Positions 1 to 7,747 of a stretch of DNA of 64,000 bases are shown piece by piece. Every line of letters begins with the position of its first letter. Positions within the stretch are counted from its first letter, which is position 1. Both the position numbers and the translations under genes were made by a program. The stretch lies in the NCBI RefSeq assembly GCF_004799035.1, contig NZ_MWIO01000030.1:1-64000 (forward strand), written 5' to 3'. The notes under the pieces were generated by a model. The model did not search any database. It saw only the letters and a program-made list of their open reading frames with translations, and had not been told where the DNA came from. The DNA is from Rhodanobacter lindaniclasticus. GTDB lineage: Bacteria; Pseudomonadota; Gammaproteobacteria; Xanthomonadales; Rhodanobacteraceae.

Positions 1-52
1 ATGGGAGATGTGAAAAAGAGACACCACCCGGGCCATTGCACAGAACCATGCC

Positions 53-619
53 GTGCTCCTGATCGCCACGCGACCGTTGCCGGTATCGCTGCCGACCCTG
101 CCCACGCACGCTCCGGCGGCGTTGGTACGCCTGATCCCGCCACCGCCGCAGCCGCTCGCACCGCCGCCCGTGGAACTCGAGCCGCTGCCGCACGTGCTCC
201 CCACGCCGCATGTGGCGCCCCACCCCGTGACGGTCGACGCGTCGCCGCTGCCGGTCGCCGAGGGCCAGACGCCCGCCCCGGTGGCCGAAGCCCCGTCGGC
301 GCCGGCGCAGGACCGTGGCGTGCCGGCACTCCCCGTCGCTCCGATCGAGGCCAGCCTCGCCTACGTGGCCAACCCGGTCGTCTACCCGGGCAATGCCCTG
401 CGCCAGCACCTGCAGGGCACGGTGGTACTGCGCGTGCTGGTGGATGAAACCGGGCAGCCGCTGGAGGTCACCGTGATGCGCGGCAGCGGCCACGCGGAGC
501 TCGATCGCAGCGCCCGCGAACAGGTCCTGGCGCACTGGCGCTTCCAGCCCGCGATCGTCAACGGGCACGCGGTACGCGCCTGGGCCAGCGTGCCGGTCAC
601 GTTCACGTTGCGCGGCTGA
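53..619 (+). CDS. TonB-like energy transducer protein
   Basis: The 188 aa product has a short hydrophobic N-terminus, a long proline-rich middle (about residues 25-90) and a C-terminal TonB fold (about 100-188) with GTVVLRVLVDETGQPLEVTV and a terminal VPVTFTLRG strand. TonB-family proteins sit in the inner membrane, span the periplasm through the Pro-rich rod and couple ExbB/ExbD energy to outer-membrane receptors. No exbB or exbD gene is adjacent. The start is a GTG; an in-frame TGA at 11-13 rules out a longer ATG start, and the anchor is short, so the exact start is uncertain. A weak GGGGCG/CGCCCC hairpin at 782-804 could end its transcript. The family assignment is firm, the receptor partner unknown. 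Confidence 0.8.
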   Translation: MLLIATRPLPVSLPTLPTHAPAALVRLIPPPPQPLAPPPVELEPLPHVLPTPHVAPHPVTVDASPLPVAEGQTPAPVAEAPSAPAQDRGVPALPVAPIEASLAYVANPVVYPGNALRQHLQGTVVLRVLVDETGQPLEVTVMRGSGHAELDRSAREQVLAHWRFQPAIVNGHAVRAWASVPVTFTLRG

Positions 620-826
620 TCGCGGCGGTCGCCAGGCACCGATCTCTGTGAGCGTGGTCGCGCAGCGGCGGTGTCGAAGAGCGGCGTGCGGCGAGGCTTC
701 GACTTCGCCGCTGCGCGGCTGCGCTCAGCCCGATCGGTCCGAGGAGCCCGTCAGCGCGGCCGGCTTACGCCACTTTAACCGGGGGCGTGATCCACTGGCG
801 CCCCTTCATTCTGCTGGGAGGCCCGC

Positions 827-1405
827 ATGGGCAGACCACGGCGAACCTTGAAGCTGTTGCGCGAGATTGCGCTGGAGCACGCAAGCGTGGCCCACCCGGA
901 CCTGGCTTCGATGGCGCGCGAACTGGGGCAGCTGGTGCACCGCGACAGCGCGGCGATCGCCACGCGGCTGGCGCGCCTGCCGCGGCGCGGGCAAGGCCTC
1001 GGTCGCTGGCAACTGGTGCAACGCAACCAGCCGCCGGTCAGCATGCTGGTAATGGCGTGGCCGGCGAACCATTGCACGCCGGTGCACGACCATGCCGGGC
1101 TGTGGGGGCTGGAGCTGACCCTGGTCGGGGCGCTGGAAGTGCAGTCGTGGCGCCGCGACCCCGATTCGGGCGACTTGCGCGCGCTGGGCCGCGACTGGCT
1201 CGGCCCCGGCGACGGCATCTGGTTCGAGGGCGACCCCAACCACGTGCACCGCTGCCGCAACCTGTCCCAGCACGAGACCGCGCTCACCCTGCACGTCTAC
1301 GGCGGCGAACTGAATCACTATCAGGCGTACGAGCAGACCGCGCCGGCCGGGCCGTGGACCGCACGGACCACCGACTGCGCCGTGGCCGGGCACTGGCCGG
1401 CCTGA
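827..1405 (+). CDS. Cysteine dioxygenase-type cupin protein
   Basis: This 192 aa protein has a cupin core matching thiol dioxygenases of the cysteine dioxygenase / 3-mercaptopropionate dioxygenase family, which use three histidines to hold Fe(II) and oxidise a small thiol to its sulfinate. The first metal motif is visible as TPVHDHAGLWG (about residues 86-96) and the third histidine lies in GDPNHVHRC (about 138-146). A preceding GGGAGG ribosome site supports the ATG. The next gene, a flavoprotein, starts 32 bp downstream and is probably co-transcribed. Which thiol is the substrate cannot be read from the sequence. Confidence 0.75.
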   Translation: MGRPRRTLKLLREIALEHASVAHPDLASMARELGQLVHRDSAAIATRLARLPRRGQGLGRWQLVQRNQPPVSMLVMAWPANHCTPVHDHAGLWGLELTLVGALEVQSWRRDPDSGDLRALGRDWLGPGDGIWFEGDPNHVHRCRNLSQHETALTLHVYGGELNHYQAYEQTAPAGPWTARTTDCAVAGHWPA

Positions 1406-1437
1406 CCGGCATCACGTCAGGGGAACAGGGAAACCGC

Positions 1438-2805
1438 ATGTTTCGACGGGTCGCCATCATCGGCGGCGGCGCCGCGGCCGCCAGCCTGCTCAGCGAGCTG
1501 CTGGAGCGCGAGCCGCCGCAGCCGCTGCAACTGGACTGGTTCACCGGTGCCGGCGAATCGGTGCGTGGCGTGGCCTACGGCACCGGCTCCGAGCGCCACC
1601 TGCTGAACGTGCGCGCTGCGTCGATGGGCATGTTCGCCGGCAAGCCGCAGGGCTTTCTGGATTTCGTGCAGCGCGACGACCCGGCGATCGGCGGCACCGA
1701 TTTCCTGCCGCGCCGGCGCTACGGCGACTACCTGGAAGCCGAGGTGGCCCGCGCGCTGCAGCAGGGCCAGGCGCGTGGTCGTCATCACGTCAACGTGGTG
1801 CCGTTCGAGGTCGATGCGCTGGTGCCCGAACGCGATGGCGTCACCGTGATCCACGGCGAACGCAGCCACCGCGCCGATGCCGCCGTGCTGGCGCTGGGCG
1901 CACTGCCGCCGCAGCCGCTGAAGGCCGTGAGCGCGGCGGCGCTGGACAGCGGTCGCTACATCGTCGACCCGTGGCCGTGGCTGGCGCAGCTCGACGCGGT
2001 GCCGCCACCGCGCACCGTGGCGTTGATCGGCCTGGGGCTCACGGCGGTCGACGTGTTGCTGGAACTCTCCGCGCGCTGGCCGCACACCGCCTTCGTCGCC
2101 ACCTCGCGCCACGGCCTGCTGCCCGAGGCGCACCTGGCCCACGCCGGCACGCCTGCCGGCGACAGCGCCGAGCTGGTGGATGCCATGCGCGACGGACCGG
2201 AGATCCGCCGCTGGATGCATCTGCTGCGGGAGGCGATCGCGTCGCCTGGCACCGAGTGGCGCACCGTCGTCGACAGTCTGCGCCCGCACCTGCCTGGCCT
2301 GTGGGGCGAGCTGCCACCCGAGCAGCGCGCACGCTTCATGCGGCATGCCCGCTGGGCGTGGGAACGCGCGCGCCATCGCATGCCGCCGCAGGTGCACGAG
2401 GCGATCGTCGCGCTCGAACAGCAAGGTCGCCTGCAGCGCCGGCGCGGCCGCCTGCAGGCTGCCGAGCCGAGCGATCAGGGCCTGCAGCTGCAGTTCGGGC
2501 ACGCCGGGCACAGCGAGGTGCTGCACGCCGAGCTGGCGATCCAGACCACCGGCCTGGCCACCGACGTGCGGCACAGCCGTCATCGACTGGTGCGCCAGTT
2601 GCTCACCAATGCCCACGTCACCGGCGACCCGCTCGGCCTCGGCCTGGTCGCCAGCCCCGACGGCCGCCTGCATCACGACGGCCAGCCGTGGCCGCATCTG
2701 TTCGCCATCGGCAGCTTGCGGCGCGGCAGCTTGTGGGAATCCACCGCGATGCCGGAGATCCGCCAGCAGGCCCGCAGCCTGGCCGACCAGATCCTGGCCG
2801 GCTGA
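1438..2805 (+). CDS. FAD/NAD(P)-binding oxidoreductase (NAD_binding_9 type)
   Basis: The 455 aa product begins with a Rossmann dinucleotide motif, VAIIGGGAAAASLLSELL, followed by GVAYGT and HLLNVRAASMG, features of the FAD-dependent family that also contains HcpC-like and ornithine-monooxygenase-like proteins. A second nucleotide region is visible as VALIGLGLTAVDVLLEL near residue 195. The C-terminus (LFAIGSLRRGSLWESTAMPEIR) closes the FAD domain. It follows the thiol dioxygenase gene by 32 bp and precedes the phospholipase-D-type gene by 18 bp, so all three may form one operon. The substrate is unknown; a link to sulfur metabolism is only suggested by the neighbour. Confidence 0.75.
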   Translation: MFRRVAIIGGGAAAASLLSELLEREPPQPLQLDWFTGAGESVRGVAYGTGSERHLLNVRAASMGMFAGKPQGFLDFVQRDDPAIGGTDFLPRRRYGDYLEAEVARALQQGQARGRHHVNVVPFEVDALVPERDGVTVIHGERSHRADAAVLALGALPPQPLKAVSAAALDSGRYIVDPWPWLAQLDAVPPPRTVALIGLGLTAVDVLLELSARWPHTAFVATSRHGLLPEAHLAHAGTPAGDSAELVDAMRDGPEIRRWMHLLREAIASPGTEWRTVVDSLRPHLPGLWGELPPEQRARFMRHARWAWERARHRMPPQVHEAIVALEQQGRLQRRRGRLQAAEPSDQGLQLQFGHAGHSEVLHAELAIQTTGLATDVRHSRHRLVRQLLTNAHVTGDPLGLGLVASPDGRLHHDGQPWPHLFAIGSLRRGSLWESTAMPEIRQQARSLADQILAG

Positions 2806-2823
2806 ACCGGCGCGGCCGTCACC

Positions 2824-4215
2824 ATGACCGCCAGCGCCCTCCCCGCCAGCATCGTCGCGCTGCATCTGCTCGGCGCGCTGTCGGCCCTGCATGCGATCCG
2901 CCACGCACGCACGCCGCAGGGCGCAATCGGCTGGATGCTCGGCCTGTTGCTGCTGCCCTACGTGACCTTGCTGCCGTATCTCTACCTGGGCTCCAGCCGG
3001 TTCTTCGGCTACCACGCCGGCCACGGCACGCCGACATCGCAGGCGTTGCCGGCGAGCGCGGAGGCCAGCGTCGTCGACCCGGCCTGCGCGCGCTTTGCAG
3101 CAATCAGCGCGCTGCAGCGGCGACCGTTTCGCAGCGGCCATCGGCTGCGCCTGCTGATCGACGGTGAAAGCACCTTCGCGGCGATGCTGGCCGCGATGGC
3201 ATCCGCCGAACACTGCCTGCTGGTGCAGTTCTTCGTGATCCACGACGACGCGCTGGGCCGGCGCCTGCAGCAGGTGCTGCTCGAGCGCGCGGCCGCCGGC
3301 GTGCAGGTGTGCGTGCTGTTCGACGGCGTCGGCAGCCATGCGCTGCCGCGCCGCTACGTGCAGGCGCTGCGTGAAGGCGGCGTGGCGATCCACCGCTTCG
3401 CCACGCATCGTCTGCGCAACCGCTTCCAGCTCAATTTCCGCAACCATCGCAAGATCGTGGTGGTGGACGGCGCGCGCGGTTTCGTCGGCGGCCTCAACGC
3501 GGGCGACGAATACCTGGGCCGCAAGCCGCCGCTGTCGCCATGGCGCGACACCATGCTGGAACTGCGCGGGCCGGCGGTGGCCGACCTGCAGCGGGTGTTC
3601 GCCGACGACTGGCAATGGATCACCGGGCAGCTGCCGCCGCTGCTGGACGCGCCGCAGGACGAAGGCCATGCCAGCGCGCTGGTGGTGGCGGCCGGGCCGG
3701 CCGACCCCCTGGAAACCGGCTCGCTGTTCTTCACCGCGGCAATTCACGCCGCGCGCCGGCGGCTGTGGCTGAGCACGCCGTACTTCGTGCCCGACACGGC
3801 AGTGCGTTCGGCGCTGCAGCTGGCCGTGCTGCGCGGGGTCGACGTGCGCGTGCTGATCCCGTCGCGACCGGATCACCACACCGTGTTCCTCGCCTCCACC
3901 CTGCACGCCTACCACGCGGTGCGCGCCGGCATCGGCATGTTCCGCTACCAGCCGGGCTTCCTGCACCAGAAGGCGCTGCTGATCGACGACGATGCCGCCG
4001 CGATCGGCAGCCTGAATCTGGACAGCCGCTCGTTCCGGCTCAACTTCGAAGTCGGCGCACTGGTCGTCGACCGGGCGTTCGCCGGCGAAGTGGAGGCGAT
4101 GCTCTCCAGGGACTTCGCCCGCGCGCTGGCGATCGGCGAGGAGGAATACCTCCGCGCGCCGTTCCTGCGCCGCGTGGCCATGCACGTGGCGCGGCTGTTC
4201 GACCCTCTGCTGTAG
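2824..4215 (+). CDS. cls: Cardiolipin synthase (phospholipase D superfamily)
   Basis: The 463 aa protein has two N-terminal membrane segments (about residues 8-24 and 38-58) and two PLD catalytic motifs: NHRKIVVVDG at about 217-226 and LHQKALLIDD at about 381-390, the second followed by IGSLNLDSRS. This is the layout of bacterial cardiolipin synthases, which condense two phosphatidylglycerols into cardiolipin and glycerol at the inner membrane. The first lysine motif has the usual H-x-K; the second is H-Q-K as expected. It is the last gene of a possible three-gene unit; the next gene is convergent and ends 5 bp away. Confidence 0.88.
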   Translation: MTASALPASIVALHLLGALSALHAIRHARTPQGAIGWMLGLLLLPYVTLLPYLYLGSSRFFGYHAGHGTPTSQALPASAEASVVDPACARFAAISALQRRPFRSGHRLRLLIDGESTFAAMLAAMASAEHCLLVQFFVIHDDALGRRLQQVLLERAAAGVQVCVLFDGVGSHALPRRYVQALREGGVAIHRFATHRLRNRFQLNFRNHRKIVVVDGARGFVGGLNAGDEYLGRKPPLSPWRDTMLELRGPAVADLQRVFADDWQWITGQLPPLLDAPQDEGHASALVVAAGPADPLETGSLFFTAAIHAARRRLWLSTPYFVPDTAVRSALQLAVLRGVDVRVLIPSRPDHHTVFLASTLHAYHAVRAGIGMFRYQPGFLHQKALLIDDDAAAIGSLNLDSRSFRLNFEVGALVVDRAFAGEVEAMLSRDFARALAIGEEEYLRAPFLRRVAMHVARLFDPLL

Positions 4216-4219
4216 GGGA

Positions 4220-4597
4220 TCAGGACGATTCGTGGCGCGCCGCGCCGCCGCTGAGCAGCCAACCCGCGCCGATGCCCAGCGCCACGCCCAGCAACTCGCA
4301 CAGCACACGCAGGCCGAGGTGTTCGGGATCGTGCATGCCGGCCAACACCGCTTGCAGCAGGGCGATCGACTGCAGGTTGGCGTAGTTGAGATAGAACATG
4401 TCCCACAGGTCGCCGCTGACGGTGAGCACGCAGGCCAGCAGGAACGCCCAGCCGATCTTGCGCGCGGCGCTCCAGCCGTGGCGGCGGCCCAGCCAGTGCA
4501 GCGCCAGGAACAACAGCAACCCCGCCGCCGCCGAGATCGCACCGGCCTGCAGGCCGCCGATGATGCCGCTGCCCATCCATGACTGGTCGTAATGCAC
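4220..4597 (-). CDS. Four-helix membrane protein of unknown function
   Basis: The 125 aa protein has four predicted hydrophobic stretches: residues about 14-35 (GLQAGAISAAAGLLLFLALH), 48-68, 72-90 and 96-116. I do not recognise the family. It faces the cardiolipin synthase gene tail to tail with 4 bp between the stop codons, and its start lies 91 bp from the divergent nicotinamidase gene. The coding call rests on the clean hydropathy pattern and the good fit in an otherwise gene-free gap. The very long overlapping reading frame that covers this strand from 1.4 to 4.7 kb is a GC-skew artefact. Confidence 0.6.
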   Translation of the reverse strand: MHYDQSWMGSGIIGGLQAGAISAAAGLLLFLALHWLGRRHGWSAARKIGWAFLLACVLTVSGDLWDMFYLNYANLQSIALLQAVLAGMHDPEHLGLRVLCELLGVALGIGAGWLLSGGAARHESS

Positions 4598-4688
4598 TGC
4601 TCTCGTTCCCCTTCGGATGCCGCGAGCGTGCCAACCTGCCGCACGCGCACGCTAGACTGCACGGCTCCACTCGTCCGGAGCAGTCTGC

Positions 4689-5318
4689 ATGAGTCACGCC
4701 GTTTCCGCCACGACGGCCCTGATCGTGGTCGACGTGCAGCCCGACTTCATGCCCGGTGGCGCGCTGGCCTGCCACGAGGGCGACGCGATCATCGAGGGCA
4801 TCGACGCGCTGCTGCGCGCACGCCGCTTTCGCCATGTGGTGGCCACGCAGGACTGGCATCCGCGCGGGCACGTCTCGTTCGCCAGCTCGCATCCGGGTCA
4901 TGCGCCGTTCGACGGGATCACCCTGCACGGCCATGCGCAGACGTTGTGGCCGGATCACTGTGTGCAGGGCACGCCGGGTGCCGCGCTGCATCCGCTGGTG
5001 GACTGGTCGGCGCTGGACGCGGTGCTCCGCAAGGGCAGCGACCCGGGCGTGGATTCCTACAGCGGCTTTCGCGAAAACCACGGCCCGCACGGCACGCGCC
5101 CCAGCACCGGGCTGGCCGGCTGGCTGCGCGAGCGTGGCGTGGACGAGGTGGTGGTGTGCGGGCTGGCGCGCGACGTGTGCGTGCTGTGGACCGCGCAGGA
5201 CGCCGTGGCGCTGGGCTTTCGCACGCACCTGCTGTGGGAGCTCTCCCGCCCGGTCACGCCGGCCAGCGATGCGGCCACCTGCGCCGCGCTGCAGGCGCAA
5301 GGCATCGGCATCATGTAG
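4689..5318 (+). CDS. pncA: Nicotinamidase (isochorismatase fold)
   Basis: PncA hydrolyses nicotinamide to nicotinate and ammonia in the NAD salvage pathway. The 209 aa product carries the family signatures in order: catalytic Asp in VVDVQPDFMPGG, metal-site residues in TQDWHPRGHVSFASSHPG, the catalytic-lysine region around VLRKGSDPGVDSYSGF, and the nucleophilic cysteine in VCGLARDVCVLWTAQDA. Length and motif order match E. coli PncA (213 aa). It stands alone; a small zinc-ribbon-like gene converges on it. Confidence 0.92.
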   Translation: MSHAVSATTALIVVDVQPDFMPGGALACHEGDAIIEGIDALLRARRFRHVVATQDWHPRGHVSFASSHPGHAPFDGITLHGHAQTLWPDHCVQGTPGAALHPLVDWSALDAVLRKGSDPGVDSYSGFRENHGPHGTRPSTGLAGWLRERGVDEVVVCGLARDVCVLWTAQDAVALGFRTHLLWELSRPVTPASDAATCAALQAQGIGIM

Positions 5319-5326
5319 GAGAGCGC

Positions 5327-5515
5327 TCAGGCGTCGTTCTCGCCGGATACGTGCACCCGCGCCACGCCGTCCTCGTCCACCTCCACGCTCAGCGTGATCG
5401 GGCGACAACACACCTGGCAATCCTCGATGTACTGCTGGCTGGGGATCGAGGTGTCGAGCAGGATGCCGATGGACTCGCCGCAATACGGACAGTCGATGGC
5501 GTGTGGGGTGAGCAT
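5327..5515 (-). CDS. CPXCG-motif cysteine-rich small protein
   Basis: This 62 aa protein has an N-terminal CPYCG pair and a second pair, CQVCC, about 24 residues later, spaced like a zinc ribbon, followed by an acidic tail. It matches the short CPXCG-motif cysteine-rich proteins common in gammaproteobacteria, whose role is not established. The ATG at 5513-5515 gives the length usual for the family; longer in-frame starts would add an Arg/Ala-rich tail of doubtful reality. It converges on pncA with 8 bp between the stops. Confidence 0.75.
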   Translation of the reverse strand: MLTPHAIDCPYCGESIGILLDTSIPSQQYIEDCQVCCRPITLSVEVDEDGVARVHVSGENDA

Positions 5516-5570
5516 GGCGAGTCTCCGCGGAGGACGACCCAGTACAGCACGGACCCGGGTGATGCGCCCG

Positions 5571-6020
5571 TCAAGCGTGGCGCAGCGACCAGGCCTGCGG
5601 CAGGCCGATCCAGAACAGCGCGTCGCGCTTGCAGCGCGGGGCCAGCTTGAGCAGCTCGTTGTCCTTGCTGACCAGCCAGCGCGCGCCCGACGCCTGCGCC
5701 AGTTCCAGGAACTTCTGGTCGTCCGGATCGGCGCAGCGCGGCAATGGCACGGCGGCGGTGGCCAGTTCGTCCGGCAGGCAGCGCACCAGCGCATCGAACG
5801 CCGCCTCGATCCCCGGTCGGGCGGCGTCGGTGACCGGCAGCTGCGGGTAATGCAGCACGCGCAGCCATTCCTCGCGGCAATCGGCGCGCGTCACCGCCTC
5901 GATCGTGCCGCGCTGCATCGCCACGTGCAGCGCGGCGGATTGCGCGTCGCCGAACAGGAAGATGTCCAGGCACACGTTGGTGTCCAGCACGATGCGCGGC
6001 GGCGAGGGTTCGGCAGTCAT
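5571..6020 (-). CDS. PIN-domain putative ribonuclease (VapC-like)
   Basis: The 149 aa product opens with the PIN signature IVLDTNVCLDIFLFGD, has an acidic residue cluster RADCREEWLRVL near residue 55 and a third acidic site ADPDDQKFLELAQASGARWLVSKDNELL near 110-140. This is the COG1569-type subgroup of putative toxin-antitoxin PIN proteins, Mg2+-dependent single-strand RNases. No obvious antitoxin gene lies on either side, so it may be a solitary nuclease. I chose the ATG at 6018-6020 directly before the PIN start; upstream in-frame codons give low-complexity sequence. Confidence 0.75.
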   Translation of the reverse strand: MTAEPSPPRIVLDTNVCLDIFLFGDAQSAALHVAMQRGTIEAVTRADCREEWLRVLHYPQLPVTDAARPGIEAAFDALVRCLPDELATAAVPLPRCADPDDQKFLELAQASGARWLVSKDNELLKLAPRCKRDALFWIGLPQAWSLRHA

Positions 6021-6167
6021 CGCGCCATGATGCGGCAAGCAGGCCACGCGATGCACGGCATGCCCCCGACCGGGGCCTGCGGCCAGGGTCGGACGCGTTC
6101 GCTTGCCGCCTTGCCTCGCGCGCACCGCGACGGCATCGGCGCAACCGGCCGGTGCCTGCAGCGCACC

Positions 6168-7196
6168 TCACCACCGCGGATGCATGGCCCCGCCGCGGCC
6201 GTGATGGTGGTGGCCGCGCCGATGCCCGTGCCCCTCGTTCAACTTGACCCGCGTGCTGACGTAAACGTCGCCCGGGTCGGCCGGCACCTGGGTGAAGTGC
6301 TTGCGGCCGAAATACAGGCGGGTGCCGTCGCCGGACAGCGTGGCGCGCGTTTCCGCACCGTCCGGCGTGTTGACCGCGGTGTTCTCGATCGGGCCGCGCA
6401 CGGTCCACGGCGAGTGGGTGTTCCGGCGCGTGGCATACCAGATGTCCTGGTTGCGCGGATCGGCGCTGGCGCGGTTGCTGCTGAACACGATTTCCAGCCC
6501 GTCCCGGCGCACGTTCGGCATCAGGTCGGCGGCGTCGCTGCTCAGCTCGGCCACGCGCACCCCGGGCCCGAAGCTGCCGTCCGCGCGCATGCGGCTCATG
6601 TAGATGTCATGGCTCTTGCTGTCCGGATAGCCGTCGCTGGAGAAGTACAGGAAGGTACCTTCGGCGGTTTCCACCACCGACGGGCTGTATTCCGAACCCT
6701 TCGTATTCGGGCCGCCGTCCGCGTAGCCGCCCAGATCCACCGGCGTGCCGAAGCCGTGCGCGGGGTTTTCACGGGTCAGGAAGATGTCGCCGGCCGGCGG
6801 GCTGCCGGCGGGCGGCGGTGGCATCGCCTTGCAGCCGGCGCAGTCCTCGGAGTTCTGCCGCGAGCTGACGAACAGCAGCCACTTGCCAGGCAGCGGCGTG
6901 GGGCAGTAGTCGGCGGCGGTGGGCGAATTCGCCGGCTCACCCAGGTTGGTGACGTGGTCCCAGCTGTGCATCGGGGCATTCCAGGTCGCGCGCCAGTTGT
7001 CCAGGCCGCCATTGCGGGTGGACATGAAATACAGGTTCCGCCCGTCCGGCGATTCGATCGGGCAGCCTTCGGCAGCTGCGCTGTTGATCCCCGGGGCGGG
7101 CACCGCATTGCCCCACGCGCCGTAGTGCTGGGCGTAGGCATGGGTGGACAGCATGGCCACGATGGCCAGTGCACATGGCTGGTACTTGCGGTTCAT
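6168..7196 (-). CDS. Secreted PD40/WD40-like beta-propeller protein
   Basis: The 342 aa protein has a signal peptide (about residues 1-22, cleavage after AYA) and repeated propeller strands such as SPDGRNLYFMSTRNGG, LMPNVRRDGLEIVFSSNRA and ATLSGDGTRLYFGRKH, typical of TolB-type PD40 repeats. The C-terminal 20 residues are rich in His and Gly (GHGHRRGHHHHGRGG), which could bind metal. An exported sensor, carrier or scaffold role is likely, but nothing specific is known. The next gene downstream of its promoter on the same strand, 48 bp upstream, also encodes a small exported protein, so the two may be co-expressed. Confidence 0.75.
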   Translation of the reverse strand: MNRKYQPCALAIVAMLSTHAYAQHYGAWGNAVPAPGINSAAAEGCPIESPDGRNLYFMSTRNGGLDNWRATWNAPMHSWDHVTNLGEPANSPTAADYCPTPLPGKWLLFVSSRQNSEDCAGCKAMPPPPAGSPPAGDIFLTRENPAHGFGTPVDLGGYADGGPNTKGSEYSPSVVETAEGTFLYFSSDGYPDSKSHDIYMSRMRADGSFGPGVRVAELSSDAADLMPNVRRDGLEIVFSSNRASADPRNQDIWYATRRNTHSPWTVRGPIENTAVNTPDGAETRATLSGDGTRLYFGRKHFTQVPADPGDVYVSTRVKLNEGHGHRRGHHHHGRGGAMHPRW

Positions 7197-7244
7197 GCGT
7201 ATCTCCTTGTGTGTGGCATGGATGACAGCAAAGAGGAACCCTTC

Positions 7245-7562
7245 TCAGCGGGTTTGCAGCGCGATGGCGACGACGCCTGGCTCGCCCTGCCGAACCACGA
7301 CCTGCACGCGGCTGACGCCGTGCCGCCGGCAGGCGCGGCCGATCCGGGCCATCAGCCGCTCGCGCGCGGCATAGACCTGGCCGAAGTTGTGCAGGCCGGC
7401 CCATTCGCCGACCTGACGCTGGGCGGGCAGGCGCAGCGGCACGCAGTCGGTGGCGAACCGGGTGACCCCGACCGACGGCAGCGTCGTCGGGCCTTGCTGG
7501 GCGAAGGCCGCTGTGGCGAAGGCCGCGAACAGGGCGGCGACGAAACGGATACGGCGGTTCAT
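7245..7562 (-). CDS. Small exported protein of unknown function
   Basis: This 105 aa protein has a clear Sec signal peptide (residues 1-21, MNRRIRFVAALFAAFATAAFA) and a mature part with one conserved-looking cysteine pair. I do not recognise a family. It is read away from the CadC-like regulator gene, with 185 bp between the two start codons, and sits 48 bp upstream of the propeller-protein gene. The divergent layout suggests that the regulator controls this pair, which is inference from position only. Confidence 0.6.
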   Translation of the reverse strand: MNRRIRFVAALFAAFATAAFAQQGPTTLPSVGVTRFATDCVPLRLPAQRQVGEWAGLHNFGQVYAARERLMARIGRACRRHGVSRVQVVVRQGEPGVVAIALQTR

Positions 7563-7747
7563 GGCGAGCTCCCCGATGGCATGCCGGCGAAGACCGGCGC
7601 GCCCAGCTTCGGAGATGCGGCGCGGCAGGTCTTGAGGCGGCCGCTCGGGAAAGACTGGACTTTGCTTGGATTCCTTGGGAAAACATTAGGGGCCACCCGC
7701 CGCGCCGGTTTTCGTCCACCCACGTGCGCCACCCGCCACAGGACGTC

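Noticed and set aside
1417-4662. Very long minus-strand open frame (over 1000 codons) opposite the flavoprotein and cardiolipin synthase genes
   Set aside because: Composition is Arg/Ala/Gln-rich without domains, and the plus strand encodes recognisable enzymes; a GC-skew artefact.
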